Below are positions 38,233-47,439 of a DNA stretch of 64,000 bases, piece after piece. Made by a program: the position numbers and the translations under genes. Position 1 is the stretch's first letter. Each line of letters begins with the position of its first letter. Below the pieces are notes generated by a model. The model saw only the letters and a list, made by a program, of their open reading frames with translations. It was not told the DNA's origin and made no database searches. This DNA comes from Sphingopyxis terrae subsp. terrae NBRC 15098 (GTDB lineage: Bacteria; Pseudomonadota; Alphaproteobacteria; Sphingomonadales; Sphingomonadaceae), in NCBI RefSeq assembly GCF_001610975.1, contig NZ_CP013342.1, positions 1,612,001 to 1,676,000 on the forward strand, written 5' to 3'.

Positions 38233-38951
38233 TTTTGGACATGTTGACGCAGGCGGCGGCCACTGCCGGGCCCGGTGGGTTCGGCGAAATCTGGTCGCAC
38301 ATCGTCGCCGATTTTTCGAACATCACTGAACCCGCCGCGCTCGCTGCCTTCGTGCAGGTGCTGATGATCGACATCGTGCTGGCCGGCGACAATGCCATCG
38401 TCGTCGGCGCGCTCGCCGCAGGACTGCCCGCCGATCAGCGCAAGAAGGTGATCCTGATCGGCGTTCTGGCGGCGCTCGTCCTGCGCATTGCCTTTGCCCT
38501 TGTCGTCACGCAGTTGATGCAGATCGTCGGTCTGATCTTCGTCGGCGGTCTGCTGCTGATCTGGGTCGCCTGGAAGATGTGGCGCGAACTACGCGAAGGC
38601 GCGCATTCGGCCGGATCACCCGAGATTGAGGGCGACGAACATTCGGGGTTGAAGCCTGCCAAAAGCTTTGCCGCCGCCGCCTGGGCGGTCGCGATCGCCG
38701 ACGTCAGCATGAGTCTCGACAATGTGCTTGCGGTTGCCGGCGCGGCGCGCGAGCATCCGGGCATCCTGATCGTCGGGCTGATCTTCGCGGTCGCACTGAT
38801 GGGTATCGCGGCGAATATCATCGCCAAATATATCGAGCGCTATCGCTGGATCGCCTATGTCGGCCTTGCCGTCATCCTCTATGTCGCGGTCAAGATGATC
38901 CACGAAGGCTGGATCGACCCCGCGGTCGGGCTGGGAACATTGTTCGGCTGA
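38229..38951 (+). CDS. TerC family integral membrane protein (YjbE-like)
   Basis: A 240-residue inner-membrane protein with seven or so membrane segments. Acidic motifs fit metal binding (VLMIDIVLAGDNAIVVGALA and DVSMSLDNVLAVAGAA). TerC-type proteins are linked to manganese efflux or metallation of exported proteins. I use GTG at 38229, which overlaps the preceding stop (GTGTGA) and has GGAG seven bases upstream. ATG at 38241 is the alternative. A strong terminator follows. Confidence 0.88.
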   Translation: MILDMLTQAAATAGPGGFGEIWSHIVADFSNITEPAALAAFVQVLMIDIVLAGDNAIVVGALAAGLPADQRKKVILIGVLAALVLRIAFALVVTQLMQIVGLIFVGGLLLIWVAWKMWRELREGAHSAGSPEIEGDEHSGLKPAKSFAAAAWAVAIADVSMSLDNVLAVAGAAREHPGILIVGLIFAVALMGIAANIIAKYIERYRWIAYVGLAVILYVAVKMIHEGWIDPAVGLGTLFG

Positions 38952-38954
38952 ACA

Positions 38955-38989
38955 AAAGCCGGTCTCGTGAGAGGCCGGCTTTTCTTTTA
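38955..38989 (+). terminator. Rho-independent terminator after terC
   Basis: AAAAGCCGGTCTC (38955-38967) pairs with GAGGCCGGCTTTT (38972-38984) in a 13-bp stem with one T-G wobble, loop GTGA, and a TTTTCTTTT tail. It ends the hemE-rho-terC transcript and is the clearest terminator in the window. Confidence 0.92.
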
Positions 38990-39014
38990 GCGGCGGAATC
39001 CCCATTTGGCGGAT

Positions 39015-39416
39015 ATGGCAAAGCTCCATCTCACCCGTGTTGCTGTGGGTTGTCCCGACTATCCGTCGCTGGATGCGCGGATTGCCGCACGCGCAGAGCA
39101 GGGCGAAGTGCGGTTCACGACGCGGTTCAAGCCGAAACGTGCCGACGAACTGATCGGCGGCAGATTGCATTTCATCATTCGTCACATGATCGTCGGGCGC
39201 GTCGAAATCCTGGCTTTTGACGATCGGGATGATGGGCGGGTCGATATTGTGTGTGCGGCCAGGCTCGAACCCGTTCATCCGCAGCCCAAGCGTGCGCACC
39301 AGGGCTGGCGTTATCTGAGCGAGGCCGATGCGCCCAAGACTGCGGATGGCGCGAGCGGAATCGGCGATCTGCCGCCCGAGCTCTATCGCGAATTGGCGGC
39401 GATCAGCCTGATCTAG
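39015..39416 (+). CDS. DUF1489 family protein
   Basis: A 133-residue alphaproteobacterial protein (MAKLHLTRVAVGCPDYPSLDARI, TTRFKPKRADELIGGRLHFIIRH, HQGWRYLSEADAP). The function is unknown. ATG at 39015 is preferred to TTG at 39006. Its stop overlaps that of the converging glutamate synthase-like gene through a shared CTAG. Confidence 0.86.
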   Translation: MAKLHLTRVAVGCPDYPSLDARIAARAEQGEVRFTTRFKPKRADELIGGRLHFIIRHMIVGRVEILAFDDRDDGRVDIVCAARLEPVHPQPKRAHQGWRYLSEADAPKTADGASGIGDLPPELYRELAAISLI

Positions 39417-41011
39417 CGCTCACCGGGCGTGCCTTCGATGGCGGCGCGAAAGCTGTCGGCACGCGCCATGGCCCAATAGCGCGCGCTGGCGACCGATCCC
39501 GGATCGTCGAGCAGAATGGAGCGCGGGTAGAAGCTGTAGATGCGGTCGATCGAATCCGAGCGTGCCGAATTCAGCCGCTCGTGGAGATGGTGCGGCCTTA
39601 TCTGCCATGGATCGTCGAGCCCCATTGCGCAGCTGATATCCCATAGCGCCGACACGGTGGACGCCTGGAACCGGCGGACCCGTTCGGCCTTGTCCTCGAC
39701 GACCAGACCGCGTTGGCGTCCGGCATCCTGCGTTGCCACGCCCGTCGGACATTCGTCGGTGTGGCATTTGAGCGACTGGACGCAGCCGAGACTGAACATG
39801 AAAGCGCGCGCCGCGTTGGACCAGTCGGCGCCGAGGGCGCAATTGACCGCGAGCCCGGCGCCCGAATGCACCTTGCCCGAGGCGGCTAGACGGATTTCTT
39901 CCTTGAGCCCGCAGCCGACAAGCGCGTTGCGGACGAAGATCAAGCCTTCGCGAAGCGGCATGCCGACGCGGTTCGAAAATTCAACCGGAGCGGCGCCGGT
40001 GCCGCCTTCGGCGCCGTCGACGACGATATAGTCGAGGCGGATTCCCGTCTCGAGCATGGCCTTCATGACGGCATAGATTTCGTGCGGCTGGCCGACGCAG
40101 AGCTTGATCCCGACCGGCTTTCCGCCGGTGAGATCGCGTAGCTTCGCCGCCCATTCGACCATTTCTATCGGCGTCGAGAAAGCGGAATGCGCGGCCGGCG
40201 ACACGCAATCCTTGCCTTCGGGAACTCCGCGCGTCGCAGCGATCTCGGCGCTCACCTTCGGGCCTGGCAAGACGCCGCCATGCCCCGGCTTCGCGCCTTG
40301 GCTGAGCTTGATTTCGATCATCTTGACCTGATCATGTTGCGCGGCATCGCGAAAGCGATCGGGGTCGAAACGACCTTCATCATCGCGGCAACCAAAATAG
40401 CCGCTGCCCAGCTCCCAGACGATGTCGCCGCCGTGGACACGGTGATAGGGGCTGAAGCCGCCTTCGCCGGTATCGTGGTAGAAATCGCCTGCCTTGGCGC
40501 CAAGATTGAGCGCCTCGATCGCCTTGGCGCCGAGCGACCCAAAGCTCATGGCCGAAATATTGAGGAGCGCCGCATCATAAGGCCGTGCGCATTGTGCGGT
40601 TCCGACGCGGACCCGCCGCGTCCGGTCATGCGCTTCGGCGGGCGCAATGCTGTGGCTCATCCATTCATATTCGTCCGAATAGACGTCGAGTTCGGTTCCG
40701 AAGGGATGGCTGTCGAGCTGCCCCTTGGCGCGGGCATAGACCAGATCGCGTTCGTTGCGCGCGAAGGGACGGCCGTCGAGCGGGCTTTCGACGACATAAG
40801 CGTAAAGAAAGGGCCGCAATGCCTCGAACAGCCAGCGGATGCGCGCGATCAGCGGATAGTTGCGGCGCAGCGAATGATGCGACTGCATGACGTCGTAAAG
40901 CGCCACGAGCAGCAACGGCGTCCAGATCAGCAAGCTCCAGCGCGCGGGCGCCCACCATAGCGCCAGCGCAATCGCAGCGATCAGGCCGGGAATGACGATC
41001 CATCGGCGCAT
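39413..41011 (-). CDS. Membrane-anchored FMN-binding glutamate synthase-family protein
   Basis: A 532-residue protein: two N-terminal membrane segments (residues 5-45) and then a GltS-like FMN barrel (NISAMSFGSLGAKAIEALN, LSQGAKPGHGGVLPG, VDGAEGGTGAAP). A cysteine cluster, CVQSLKCHTDECPTGVATQD, resembles the 3Fe-4S ligand region of glutamate synthase. It lacks the glutaminase and ADP-ribosyl domains. The real substrate of this stand-alone class is not established. It is co-oriented with NTF2-like and dienelactone hydrolase genes (15-base and -4-base gaps). Confidence 0.9.
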   Translation of the reverse strand: MRRWIVIPGLIAAIALALWWAPARWSLLIWTPLLLVALYDVMQSHHSLRRNYPLIARIRWLFEALRPFLYAYVVESPLDGRPFARNERDLVYARAKGQLDSHPFGTELDVYSDEYEWMSHSIAPAEAHDRTRRVRVGTAQCARPYDAALLNISAMSFGSLGAKAIEALNLGAKAGDFYHDTGEGGFSPYHRVHGGDIVWELGSGYFGCRDDEGRFDPDRFRDAAQHDQVKMIEIKLSQGAKPGHGGVLPGPKVSAEIAATRGVPEGKDCVSPAAHSAFSTPIEMVEWAAKLRDLTGGKPVGIKLCVGQPHEIYAVMKAMLETGIRLDYIVVDGAEGGTGAAPVEFSNRVGMPLREGLIFVRNALVGCGLKEEIRLAASGKVHSGAGLAVNCALGADWSNAARAFMFSLGCVQSLKCHTDECPTGVATQDAGRQRGLVVEDKAERVRRFQASTVSALWDISCAMGLDDPWQIRPHHLHERLNSARSDSIDRIYSFYPRSILLDDPGSVASARYWAMARADSFRAAIEGTPGER

Positions 41012-41026
41012 GACAGGGAAACGCGG

Positions 41027-41437
41027 TCAGCCCGCCTGCGCTGCAAGCATCGCCGCCATTTTCTCCCAAACCTTGTTGATCGCCTTGAGCGGGCGAACCA
41101 TAACCTTGAAATCCTGTATCTTTCCGTCGTCGTTCCAGCGAATTATATCGACGCCGTTGATGTGGATTCCCTCAAGTTCGGTTGAAAATTCGAGGCAAGC
41201 CTGGTTGCCGTCGGCGATTTCACGCAGATAGCGAAAATTTTCACCGCCGAGCACATGGCTCGCGGCGTGCAGATAGGCGAACACCTTGTCGCGGCCTTCT
41301 TGCGGCGAGTGAACGACGGGAGAATGAAATACCGCGTCGTCGGCCAGCATGGCGCGCAATGCTTCCGGATCGCCGCCCGCCGCCATATAGGCGTGCCAGG
41401 CGGCAAGTCCGGGATGGACGCCGGACCCGGCGCTCAT
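41027..41437 (-). CDS. NTF2-like (SnoaL-type) protein
   Basis: A 136-residue alpha+beta barrel protein (LADDAVFHSPVVHSPQEGRDKVFAYLHAA, FSTELEGIHINGVDIIRWND, FKVMVRPLKAIN). These are small hydrolases, isomerases or binding proteins; the active role cannot be told. It starts within the stop of the dienelactone hydrolase gene (ATGA). Confidence 0.85.
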   Translation of the reverse strand: MSAGSGVHPGLAAWHAYMAAGGDPEALRAMLADDAVFHSPVVHSPQEGRDKVFAYLHAASHVLGGENFRYLREIADGNQACLEFSTELEGIHINGVDIIRWNDDGKIQDFKVMVRPLKAINKVWEKMAAMLAAQAG

Positions 41438-42132
41438 GCAAGAGCCTCGGCGAAGAAATCGCGCGTCCGGCTGTCGGCAAGCTGCGCGCCATCGTCGTTG
41501 CGGCGATTGCCCATCGTTGCTGCGAAGCCATGGTCGAGGCCGGGATAATCGTGGAGCGTAACTTTGAGATTGGGATCGAGCGCTTCGTGGATCTTTGCCT
41601 GCGCGGCATGATCGACGAAATGATCCTCGGTCGGAATGTGGAGCATCAGCGGCTTGGCAATCGCATGCGCCTCGTTCAGCATCGTGTCGATCATGACGCC
41701 ATAATAGCCGACCGAAGCGTCGATATCGGTTCGCGTCGCCGCCATATAGGCCAGCCGTCCGCCAAGGCAGAAGCCGACGCAGCCGACCTTGGTCGCGCCC
41801 TGGCTGTGCAGCCAGCGGATCGCGGCCTCGATATCCTTGACGCCCAGGTCGGCATCATATTGCCCGAAATAGCCAAGCGCTTCCTGAAATTCGGCCTCGA
41901 TATCGGGGCTGAGTTCGACACCGGGCGCGAACCGCCAGAAAATGTCGGGGGCGATCGCCAGATAACCGAGCGCCGCCCAGTCGTCGGCCTTTTTGCGGAT
42001 GCCTTCGTTCACGCCGAAGATCTCCGGGATTACGATGATGGCGCGCGTCGTGTCGGCATCGGGCCGCGCGACATAGGCGGGAATCCGGCCTTCTCCGTCG
42101 AGTGCGGCGATTTCGCTGTTGGTTGGCGACAT
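41434..42132 (-). CDS. Dienelactone hydrolase family protein
   Basis: A 232-residue alpha/beta hydrolase with the complete dienelactone hydrolase triad: Cys122 in GFCLGGRLA, Asp170 in PTEDHFVD and His201 in LDHGF, with Glu37 in PEIFGVNEG. It may open lactones of aromatic catabolism, but no catabolic genes are nearby and many homologues have other roles. Confidence 0.92.
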   Translation of the reverse strand: MSPTNSEIAALDGEGRIPAYVARPDADTTRAIIVIPEIFGVNEGIRKKADDWAALGYLAIAPDIFWRFAPGVELSPDIEAEFQEALGYFGQYDADLGVKDIEAAIRWLHSQGATKVGCVGFCLGGRLAYMAATRTDIDASVGYYGVMIDTMLNEAHAIAKPLMLHIPTEDHFVDHAAQAKIHEALDPNLKVTLHDYPGLDHGFAATMGNRRNDDGAQLADSRTRDFFAEALA

Positions 42133-42174
42133 GAGGGGCTCTCCTGACTCTTGCTTATTGGCTGTGAAAGCGCG

Positions 42175-42203
42175 AAGCTAGCCGCCGACAGGGCGACGCT
42201 CAA
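42175..42203 (-). promoter_or_regulatory. Predicted promoter of the dienelactone hydrolase operon
   Basis: Minus strand TTGAGC (42203-42198), 17 bases, TAGCTT (42180-42175). It gives a leader of about 36 bases with GGAG near the ATG at 42132. Confidence 0.4.
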
Positions 42204-42224
42204 GCGCGGAAAGGGCGGAAAACA

Positions 42225-42521
42225 ATGAAGTTCAACATCGAGGTCGATTGCACGCCCGAAGAGGCGCGGCGCTTGTTCGGACTTCCCGACCTCGAGCCGC
42301 TGCACGACATCTACCTCAGCCGCGTCAAGGAACTGATGGCGAAGGGGATCACGCCCGACATGGTCCAGTCGATGGTCAAGAGCTGGGTCCCGATGGGCGA
42401 GAGTGGATTGAACCTGGTTCAGTCGCTGCTCGGTCAATTCGGTGGCGGGCTGATGGGGGGGGCGGCGAAGCCCGCGGCCAAGGATGACGAGGACAAGCCG
42501 GCGCGGGGAAGCAAGCGCTGA
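42225..42521 (+). CDS. DUF6489 family protein
   Basis: A 98-residue protein of a sphingomonad-type family (MKFNIEVDCTPEEARRLFGLPDLEPLHDIYLSRVKELM). A Gly-rich stretch and charged Lys/Asp tail follow. No known function. It directly precedes mnmE, whose probable start overlaps its stop codon. Confidence 0.85.
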   Translation: MKFNIEVDCTPEEARRLFGLPDLEPLHDIYLSRVKELMAKGITPDMVQSMVKSWVPMGESGLNLVQSLLGQFGGGLMGGAAKPAAKDDEDKPARGSKR

Positions 42522-43849
42522 TCAACACGCCGGCAAGCGAAACAATTTTTGCCCTGTCGAGCGGGATGCCGCCGGCCGCGATCGCGGTTGTGCGGGTCAG
42601 CGGTGTGCACGCCGCCGATGCCGTGCGGGCGTTAGCGGGGCGTCTGCCGCCGCCGCGGCATGCGTCGCTTGCCGATCTCAAGGATGCAACGGGAGCGCCG
42701 CTCGATCGGGCGCTCATCCTCTGGTTTCCGGGACCGAATACGGCGACGGGCGAAGATCTGGCCGAGTTTCATCTGCATGGCGGCCGCGCAGTCGTCGCAG
42801 CGGTCGAATCGGCGCTGACAGCGCTTCCTGGGCTGCGCCGCGCCGAGGCGGGCGAATTCACCCGGCGCGCTTTTCTGAATGACCGGATCGATCTCGCCGA
42901 GGCCGAGGGGCTTGCCGATTTGCTTGCCGCCGAAACCGAAAGCCAGCGGGTGCAGGCGCTCGGGCTAGCCAGCGGCCATGTGTCGCGCGCGGTGGCCGCG
43001 TGGCAGGAACGCTTGCTGGCGTTGATGGCGGCGGCCGAGGCTGAGCTGAACTTTGCCGACGAAGATGACGTCGATGTTTACGAAGGCGCTGCCGCACGGT
43101 TGGTTGCGGGAATGGCGGCGCTGGCGGCCGAGTTGGGCGAGTGGCTGGCGCAACCGGCGGCCGAAGTGATTGCAGACGGGCTCTCGGTGGTGATCGCCGG
43201 GCCGCCGAACGCCGGAAAGTCTACACTTATCAACGCATTGGCGCAGCGTGAGTTGGCAATCGTATCTCCCGTCGCTGGGACGACCCGCGACGTCATCGAA
43301 ACCCCGCTGGCGCTCGATGGCATTGCGATGCGCTTTTCGGACACCGCGGGATTGCGCGGCGAAGGCGCCGATGTCGTCGAAGCGATCGGTATCAATCGCG
43401 CACGCGCTGCGGTGGAGGCCGCAGACATCGTCCTGTGGCTCGGCCCGCCGCGTGACGCCCCCGACCATCCCCGCTGTATCCTGATCGCGGCGCAAGCCGA
43501 CCGGTGGCGCGGCGACGCCGCTGCCGAAGCCGATGCGGCGCGCTGCGACCTGATCCTGTCGGCGGCGACGGGCGAAGGCATGGAGGCGTTGCATGGCATG
43601 ATCGTCGACATGGCGCGAACGCTGCTGCCCCGCGAAGGCGAAGCGGCGCTACGCCAGCGTCAACGCGCTGCACTCGCCGACGCGAAACAATGGCTTGGCA
43701 TCGACGCGGGGTCGCGCGAGGCGGGCGACCTCATCCTTATTGCCGAGCGCCTGCGGCTTGCCGCAGGTGCGCTCGACCGGATCACCGGGCGTGCTGGCGT
43801 CGAGGATATGCTCGATGCGTTGTTCGGACGCTTCTGCATCGGCAAATGA
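42518..43849 (+). CDS. mnmE: tRNA uridine-5-carboxymethylaminomethyl modification GTPase, probable CTG start
   Basis: With MnmG modifies U34 of certain tRNAs. The first ATG in frame (42566) falls inside the family start: codons 42542-42565 upstream encode TIFALSSG, part of the conserved formyl-THF-binding opening TIFALSSGMPPAAIAVVRVSG. No ATG, GTG or TTG lies between the upstream in-frame stop (42485) and 42566. The best start is CTG at 42518, overlapping the DUF6489 stop (CTGA) with GGGGAA seven bases before it. The rest is complete: G domain GPPNAGKST, GTTRDVIE, DTAGLR, and C-terminal CIGK. Length 443 residues from CTG. Confidence 0.93.
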   Translation: MINTPASETIFALSSGMPPAAIAVVRVSGVHAADAVRALAGRLPPPRHASLADLKDATGAPLDRALILWFPGPNTATGEDLAEFHLHGGRAVVAAVESALTALPGLRRAEAGEFTRRAFLNDRIDLAEAEGLADLLAAETESQRVQALGLASGHVSRAVAAWQERLLALMAAAEAELNFADEDDVDVYEGAAARLVAGMAALAAELGEWLAQPAAEVIADGLSVVIAGPPNAGKSTLINALAQRELAIVSPVAGTTRDVIETPLALDGIAMRFSDTAGLRGEGADVVEAIGINRARAAVEAADIVLWLGPPRDAPDHPRCILIAAQADRWRGDAAAEADAARCDLILSAATGEGMEALHGMIVDMARTLLPREGEAALRQRQRAALADAKQWLGIDAGSREAGDLILIAERLRLAAGALDRITGRAGVEDMLDALFGRFCIGK

Positions 43850-43865
43850 TGTTCCACGTGGAACA
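43850..43865. promoter_or_regulatory. parS: parS centromere site 1
   Basis: TGTTCCACGTGGAACA, a perfect 16-bp palindrome identical to the alphaproteobacterial parS consensus, begins immediately after the mnmE stop codon. ParB nucleation site about 9 kb from oriC. Confidence 0.95.
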
Positions 43866-43935
43866 GTTCGTGCAGCCGGCGTGCGTGCGGGCGCCGTAGA
43901 CCGACCCCGCCGAATCGGCTAAAGGCGCGGCAATC

Positions 43936-45807
43936 ATGGACAGCAGCAAGATTTTCGACGTGATTGTCGTCGGCGGGGGACACGCCGGGACCGAAGCCGC
44001 GGGCGCCGCTGCACGGCTCGGCGCGCGCGTTGCGCTCGTCAGTTTCGACCCGGCGCTGATCGGGACAATGTCGTGCAACCCGGCGATCGGCGGTCTCGGC
44101 AAGGGCCATCTGATGCGCGAGGTCGACGCGCTCGATGGCTGGATGGCGCGCGCCGCCGATTCCGCCGCGATTCACTATCGGATGCTCAATGCGTCGAAGG
44201 GCGCTGCGGTGCAAGGCCCGCGTATCCAGGCCGACCGGAAACTCTATCGCGATGCGATCCAGGCGTTGCTTGCAGCGGAGGAGGCGATTTGCGTCGTGGC
44301 CGGCGAAGCCGCGGCGCTGGTGCTTCGCGAAGGCGGTGCCCGCGTCGAAGGCATCGAACTGGGCGATGGGACGCGGCTCGTCGCGCCGGCTGTGGTGCTC
44401 GCGACGGGCACCTTCCTCGGCGGACGCCTGTTTCGGGGTGAGGAGCGCATGGTGGGCGGGCGGGTCGGCGAAGCCGGCGCACATCGGCTCGCCGAGCAAT
44501 TGCGTGCCGCGGCTTTGCCGATGGCGCGGCTCAAGACCGGAACCCCGCCGCGGCTCGACGGGCGCACGATTGATTGGGCGCGGCTCGAGGAGCAACCCTC
44601 GGACAGCGCTGAAGGCGCGCGTTGGACCTGTTCCACGTGGAACAGCGAGCGGACAGTGTCGCAGATTTTCTGCGCGATTACGCGCACCAATGCCGAATCG
44701 CACCGCATCATCGCCGACAATCTCCACCGCTCGCCGCTGTTCACCGGTGCGATCGGGGCGGCTGGGCCGCGTTACTGTCCGTCGATCGAGGACAAGATCC
44801 ACCGCTTCGCCGACCGCGAGGGGCATCAGGTGTTTCTCGAACCCGAGGGGCTCGATTCGCCGCTCGTCTATCCGAACGGCATTTCGACCTCGCTACCTGC
44901 CGACGTCCAGCTCGCGATGCTGCGCACGATGGAGGGTCTGGAACGCGTCGAGATGACGGTGCCCGGCTATGCGGTCGAATATGACCATATCGATCCGCGG
45001 GCGCTCGATCGCGGTCTGCAGGTGCGTGCAATTGCCGGTCTGTGGTGCGCGGGCCAGATAAACGGCACCACCGGATATGAGGAAGCGGCGGCACAGGGTC
45101 TGGTTGCGGGTGCGAATGCCGCGCTTGCGGTGCAGGGCCGCGAGCCGCTCATCCTCGATCGGTCCGAATCCTATATCGGAGTGATGGTCGACGATCTGGT
45201 TTTGCAGGGTGTCACCGAGCCCTATCGCATGCTCACCGCACGCGCCGAATATCGTCTCCGGCTGCGGGCCGATAACGCCGCGACGCGGTTGACGCCGAAG
45301 GGAATCGCGTTGGGGCTGGTGCGACCCGCGACGGCGGTGCAGTTCGAAGCGCGCATGGCGGAACGCGCGAGAGCAACGGAGCTGTTGTCAGCGCCGGTAA
45401 CGAGCTCCGATTATGCCGCTATCGGCCTGGGACTGCCGGGCGACGGGGCGCCGCGGACGCGAATTGACCTGTTGCGCTATTCGGGTGTCGCGATCAGCGA
45501 CCTTGCGGTGCTCGCGCCGGAGCTTGCCGACATCGACCCGACCCTACTCGCCGAACTGGCTGAGGACGCCCACTATGCGCCCTATATTGCGCGGCAAGAG
45601 GCTGAACTGCGTGCGCTCGCGGCGAATGAAGCCATCCTGCTTGACCCCGCGCTCGACTATGCTGCTATCGGCGGCTTGTCGCGCGAAATGGTCGAGCGGC
45701 TTACCAAAGCGCGGCCGGAAACGCTGGGCCAGGCGGGGCGCATCGACGGCGTGACCCCCGCTGCACTGACTGCGATCATGGTGCATAGTCGGCGACGGGC
45801 GGCGTGA
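43936..45807 (+). CDS. mnmG: tRNA uridine-5-carboxymethylaminomethyl modification enzyme
   Basis: FAD enzyme partner of MnmE. The 623-residue protein has the dinucleotide-binding [20 protein letters not shown], the [13 protein letters not shown] signature and [15 protein letters not shown]. The variable segment near residue 233 ([11 protein letters not shown]) is the translation of a parS site and replaces the PFSF-like sequence of other MnmG proteins. Confidence 0.98.
   Translation: MDSSKIFDVIVVGGGHAGTEAAGAAARLGARVALVSFDPALIGTMSCNPAIGGLGKGHLMREVDALDGWMARAADSAAIHYRMLNASKGAAVQGPRIQADRKLYRDAIQALLAAEEAICVVAGEAAALVLREGGARVEGIELGDGTRLVAPAVVLATGTFLGGRLFRGEERMVGGRVGEAGAHRLAEQLRAAALPMARLKTGTPPRLDGRTIDWARLEEQPSDSAEGARWTCSTWNSERTVSQIFCAITRTNAESHRIIADNLHRSPLFTGAIGAAGPRYCPSIEDKIHRFADREGHQVFLEPEGLDSPLVYPNGISTSLPADVQLAMLRTMEGLERVEMTVPGYAVEYDHIDPRALDRGLQVRAIAGLWCAGQINGTTGYEEAAAQGLVAGANAALAVQGREPLILDRSESYIGVMVDDLVLQGVTEPYRMLTARAEYRLRLRADNAATRLTPKGIALGLVRPATAVQFEARMAERARATELLSAPVTSSDYAAIGLGLPGDGAPRTRIDLLRYSGVAISDLAVLAPELADIDPTLLAELAEDAHYAPYIARQEAELRALAANEAILLDPALDYAAIGGLSREMVERLTKARPETLGQAGRIDGVTPAALTAIMVHSRRRAA
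44629..44644. promoter_or_regulatory. parS: parS centromere site 2, inside mnmG
   Basis: Perfect TGTTCCACGTGGAACA within the mnmG coding sequence, read as CSTWN in the protein. The palindrome is kept although the protein segment differs from homologues, which points to selection for ParB binding. Confidence 0.93.
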
Positions 45808-46003
45808 GGTGGGCGTGGCCGACAATTCTCCCAGGGTTGATCGGTCAGGTGACGGATGCTTCTCGGCGCTTCCCCCAGCTGGCTGGCAATGAAGCAGGTC
45901 CGTGTGAAGGGCCTCGCGCCCCCGCCGCGGGACTCGAATACCGCTCGCAAGGCACCAGGGCGGGGTGAGGTCGAGGGCCATTGATCGACAGGACAATTTA
46001 CGC

Positions 46004-46660
46004 ATGACGATTGAATTGCTGACAAGCGAAGCGGAAGCACGCAGTTGGATCGGGGCGGCCTTCGCGCCAACCGAACAACAATGGGCGCAGCTCGATCGCT
46101 TTGCCGCGATGCTGGTGGAGGAGAACGCCCAGCAGAATCTGATTGCTGCATCGACAATCCCGACCTTGTGGGTGCGGCATATCGCCGACAGCGCGCAGTT
46201 GCTGGCGCTCGACGATGAGGGCGAAGGGCTCTGGATCGATCTCGGCAGCGGACCAGGGTTGCCCGGGCTGGTCGTCGCAATCCTGTCGTCACGGCCGATG
46301 CTGCTTGTCGAATCGCGGCGGCGGCGCTGCGATTTTTTGCGTGCGGTCGCGGGCGAACTTAATCTTGCACATGTCGAGGTTGTCGAAGCGCCGCTAGAAC
46401 GCATCGCGACGCGCCCTGTGGCTACGATCAGCGCGCGGGCCTTTGCGCCGCTCGACAAGCTAATCAACTTATCCACGCGTTTTTCGACCGAATCGACGCG
46501 GTGGCTGCTGCCAAAGGGGCGAAACGCAGTTAAGGAACTGGCATCTCTGCCGGAGCCATGGCAGAGAATGTTCCACGTGGAACAGAGCCGGACGGACGCC
46601 GACAGCCAGATATTGGTTGGCATGGGGACGATCGGTGGAAAGCAGCGAGGAAAGCGATGA
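46004..46660 (+). CDS. rsmG: 16S rRNA (guanine527-N7)-methyltransferase
   Basis: Methylates G527 of 16S rRNA with SAM; its loss gives low-level streptomycin resistance in other species. The 218-residue protein has the SAM-binding WIDLGSGPGLPGLVVAI and the AFAPLDKLINLS motif. ATG at 46004 (MTIELLTSEAEA) is chosen over an upstream frame. The C-terminal MFHVEQ is encoded by a parS site. The 196-base spacer before it (45808-46003) shows nothing I recognise. The stop overlaps the parA start. Confidence 0.96.
   Translation: MTIELLTSEAEARSWIGAAFAPTEQQWAQLDRFAAMLVEENAQQNLIAASTIPTLWVRHIADSAQLLALDDEGEGLWIDLGSGPGLPGLVVAILSSRPMLLVESRRRRCDFLRAVAGELNLAHVEVVEAPLERIATRPVATISARAFAPLDKLINLSTRFSTESTRWLLPKGRNAVKELASLPEPWQRMFHVEQSRTDADSQILVGMGTIGGKQRGKR
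46569..46584. promoter_or_regulatory. parS: parS centromere site 3, inside rsmG
   Basis: Third perfect TGTTCCACGTGGAACA, in the 3' part of rsmG, 73 bases before the parA start. The three sites span 2.7 kb and lie 9.0 to 11.8 kb from the DnaA boxes. Confidence 0.93.
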
Positions 46661-47439
46661 TTCGTATCGCCGTGGCGAACCAGAAGGGCGGGGTCGGCAA
46701 GACGACGACCGCGATCAATCTGGCGACCGCGCTTGCGGCGACGGGCTGGCGCACGCTGATCATCGACCTCGACCCGCAGGGCAACGCTTCGACGGGGCTT
46801 GGAATTGCGCAGTCGCAGCGCGAATTTTCGAGTTATGAATTGCTGCGCGGCGATGCGCAGCTGGCCGATTGTGCCGTCCCGACGGCAGTGCCGCGGCTTG
46901 ATATTGTCCCGGCGACGGTCGATCTGTCGGGCGCCGAGATCGAACTGATCGAATTTTCCGATCGGCTCCATCGCCTTGAGCAGGCGTTGACGAGTGCCGA
47001 GGCGGGGCAGTGGGATATCTGCCTGATCGATTGTCCGCCGTCGCTCGGCATGCTGACGCTCAACGCGCTGATTGCCGCCGAATCGCTGATCGTGCCGTTG
47101 CAGTGCGAATTTTTTGCGCTCGAGGGTTTGAGCCAGCTGCTCACTACGGTCGAGCGCGTGCGCGGTCGCTTCAACCAGAAATTGTCGATTCTGGGCGTCG
47201 CGCTGACGATGTTCGATCGCCGCAACCGGCTGACAGACCAGGTTTCGGACGATGTCCGCGAAGTGCTGGGGCCGGTGGTCTTTCAGACCGTCATTCCGCG
47301 CAACGTGCGACTGTCGGAAGCGCCGAGCCACGGTCTTCCGGCGCTGATCTATGACCATCGCTGCGCTGGATCGGCCGCGTATATCGCGCTCGCGCGCGAA
47401 TTGATCGACCGCCTGCCCAATGTTCGCAAGGCTGCATAA
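46657..47439 (+). CDS. parA: Chromosome partitioning ATPase ParA
   Basis: Walker-type ATPase that moves ParB-parS complexes to the poles. The 260-residue protein starts MIRIAVANQKGGVGKTTTAI (deviant Walker A, Lys10 and Lys16 region) and has LIIDLDPQGNASTGLG and LIDCPPSLGMLTLNAL. ATGA overlap with rsmG; parB starts right after its TAA. Confidence 0.97.
   Translation: MIRIAVANQKGGVGKTTTAINLATALAATGWRTLIIDLDPQGNASTGLGIAQSQREFSSYELLRGDAQLADCAVPTAVPRLDIVPATVDLSGAEIELIEFSDRLHRLEQALTSAEAGQWDICLIDCPPSLGMLTLNALIAAESLIVPLQCEFFALEGLSQLLTTVERVRGRFNQKLSILGVALTMFDRRNRLTDQVSDDVREVLGPVVFQTVIPRNVRLSEAPSHGLPALIYDHRCAGSAAYIALARELIDRLPNVRKAA

Noticed and set aside
46470..46478. TTATCCACG, a near-perfect DnaA box inside rsmG
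   Set aside because: A single box with one mismatch in coding sequence; the cluster at 34.7-34.9 kb explains the origin better.
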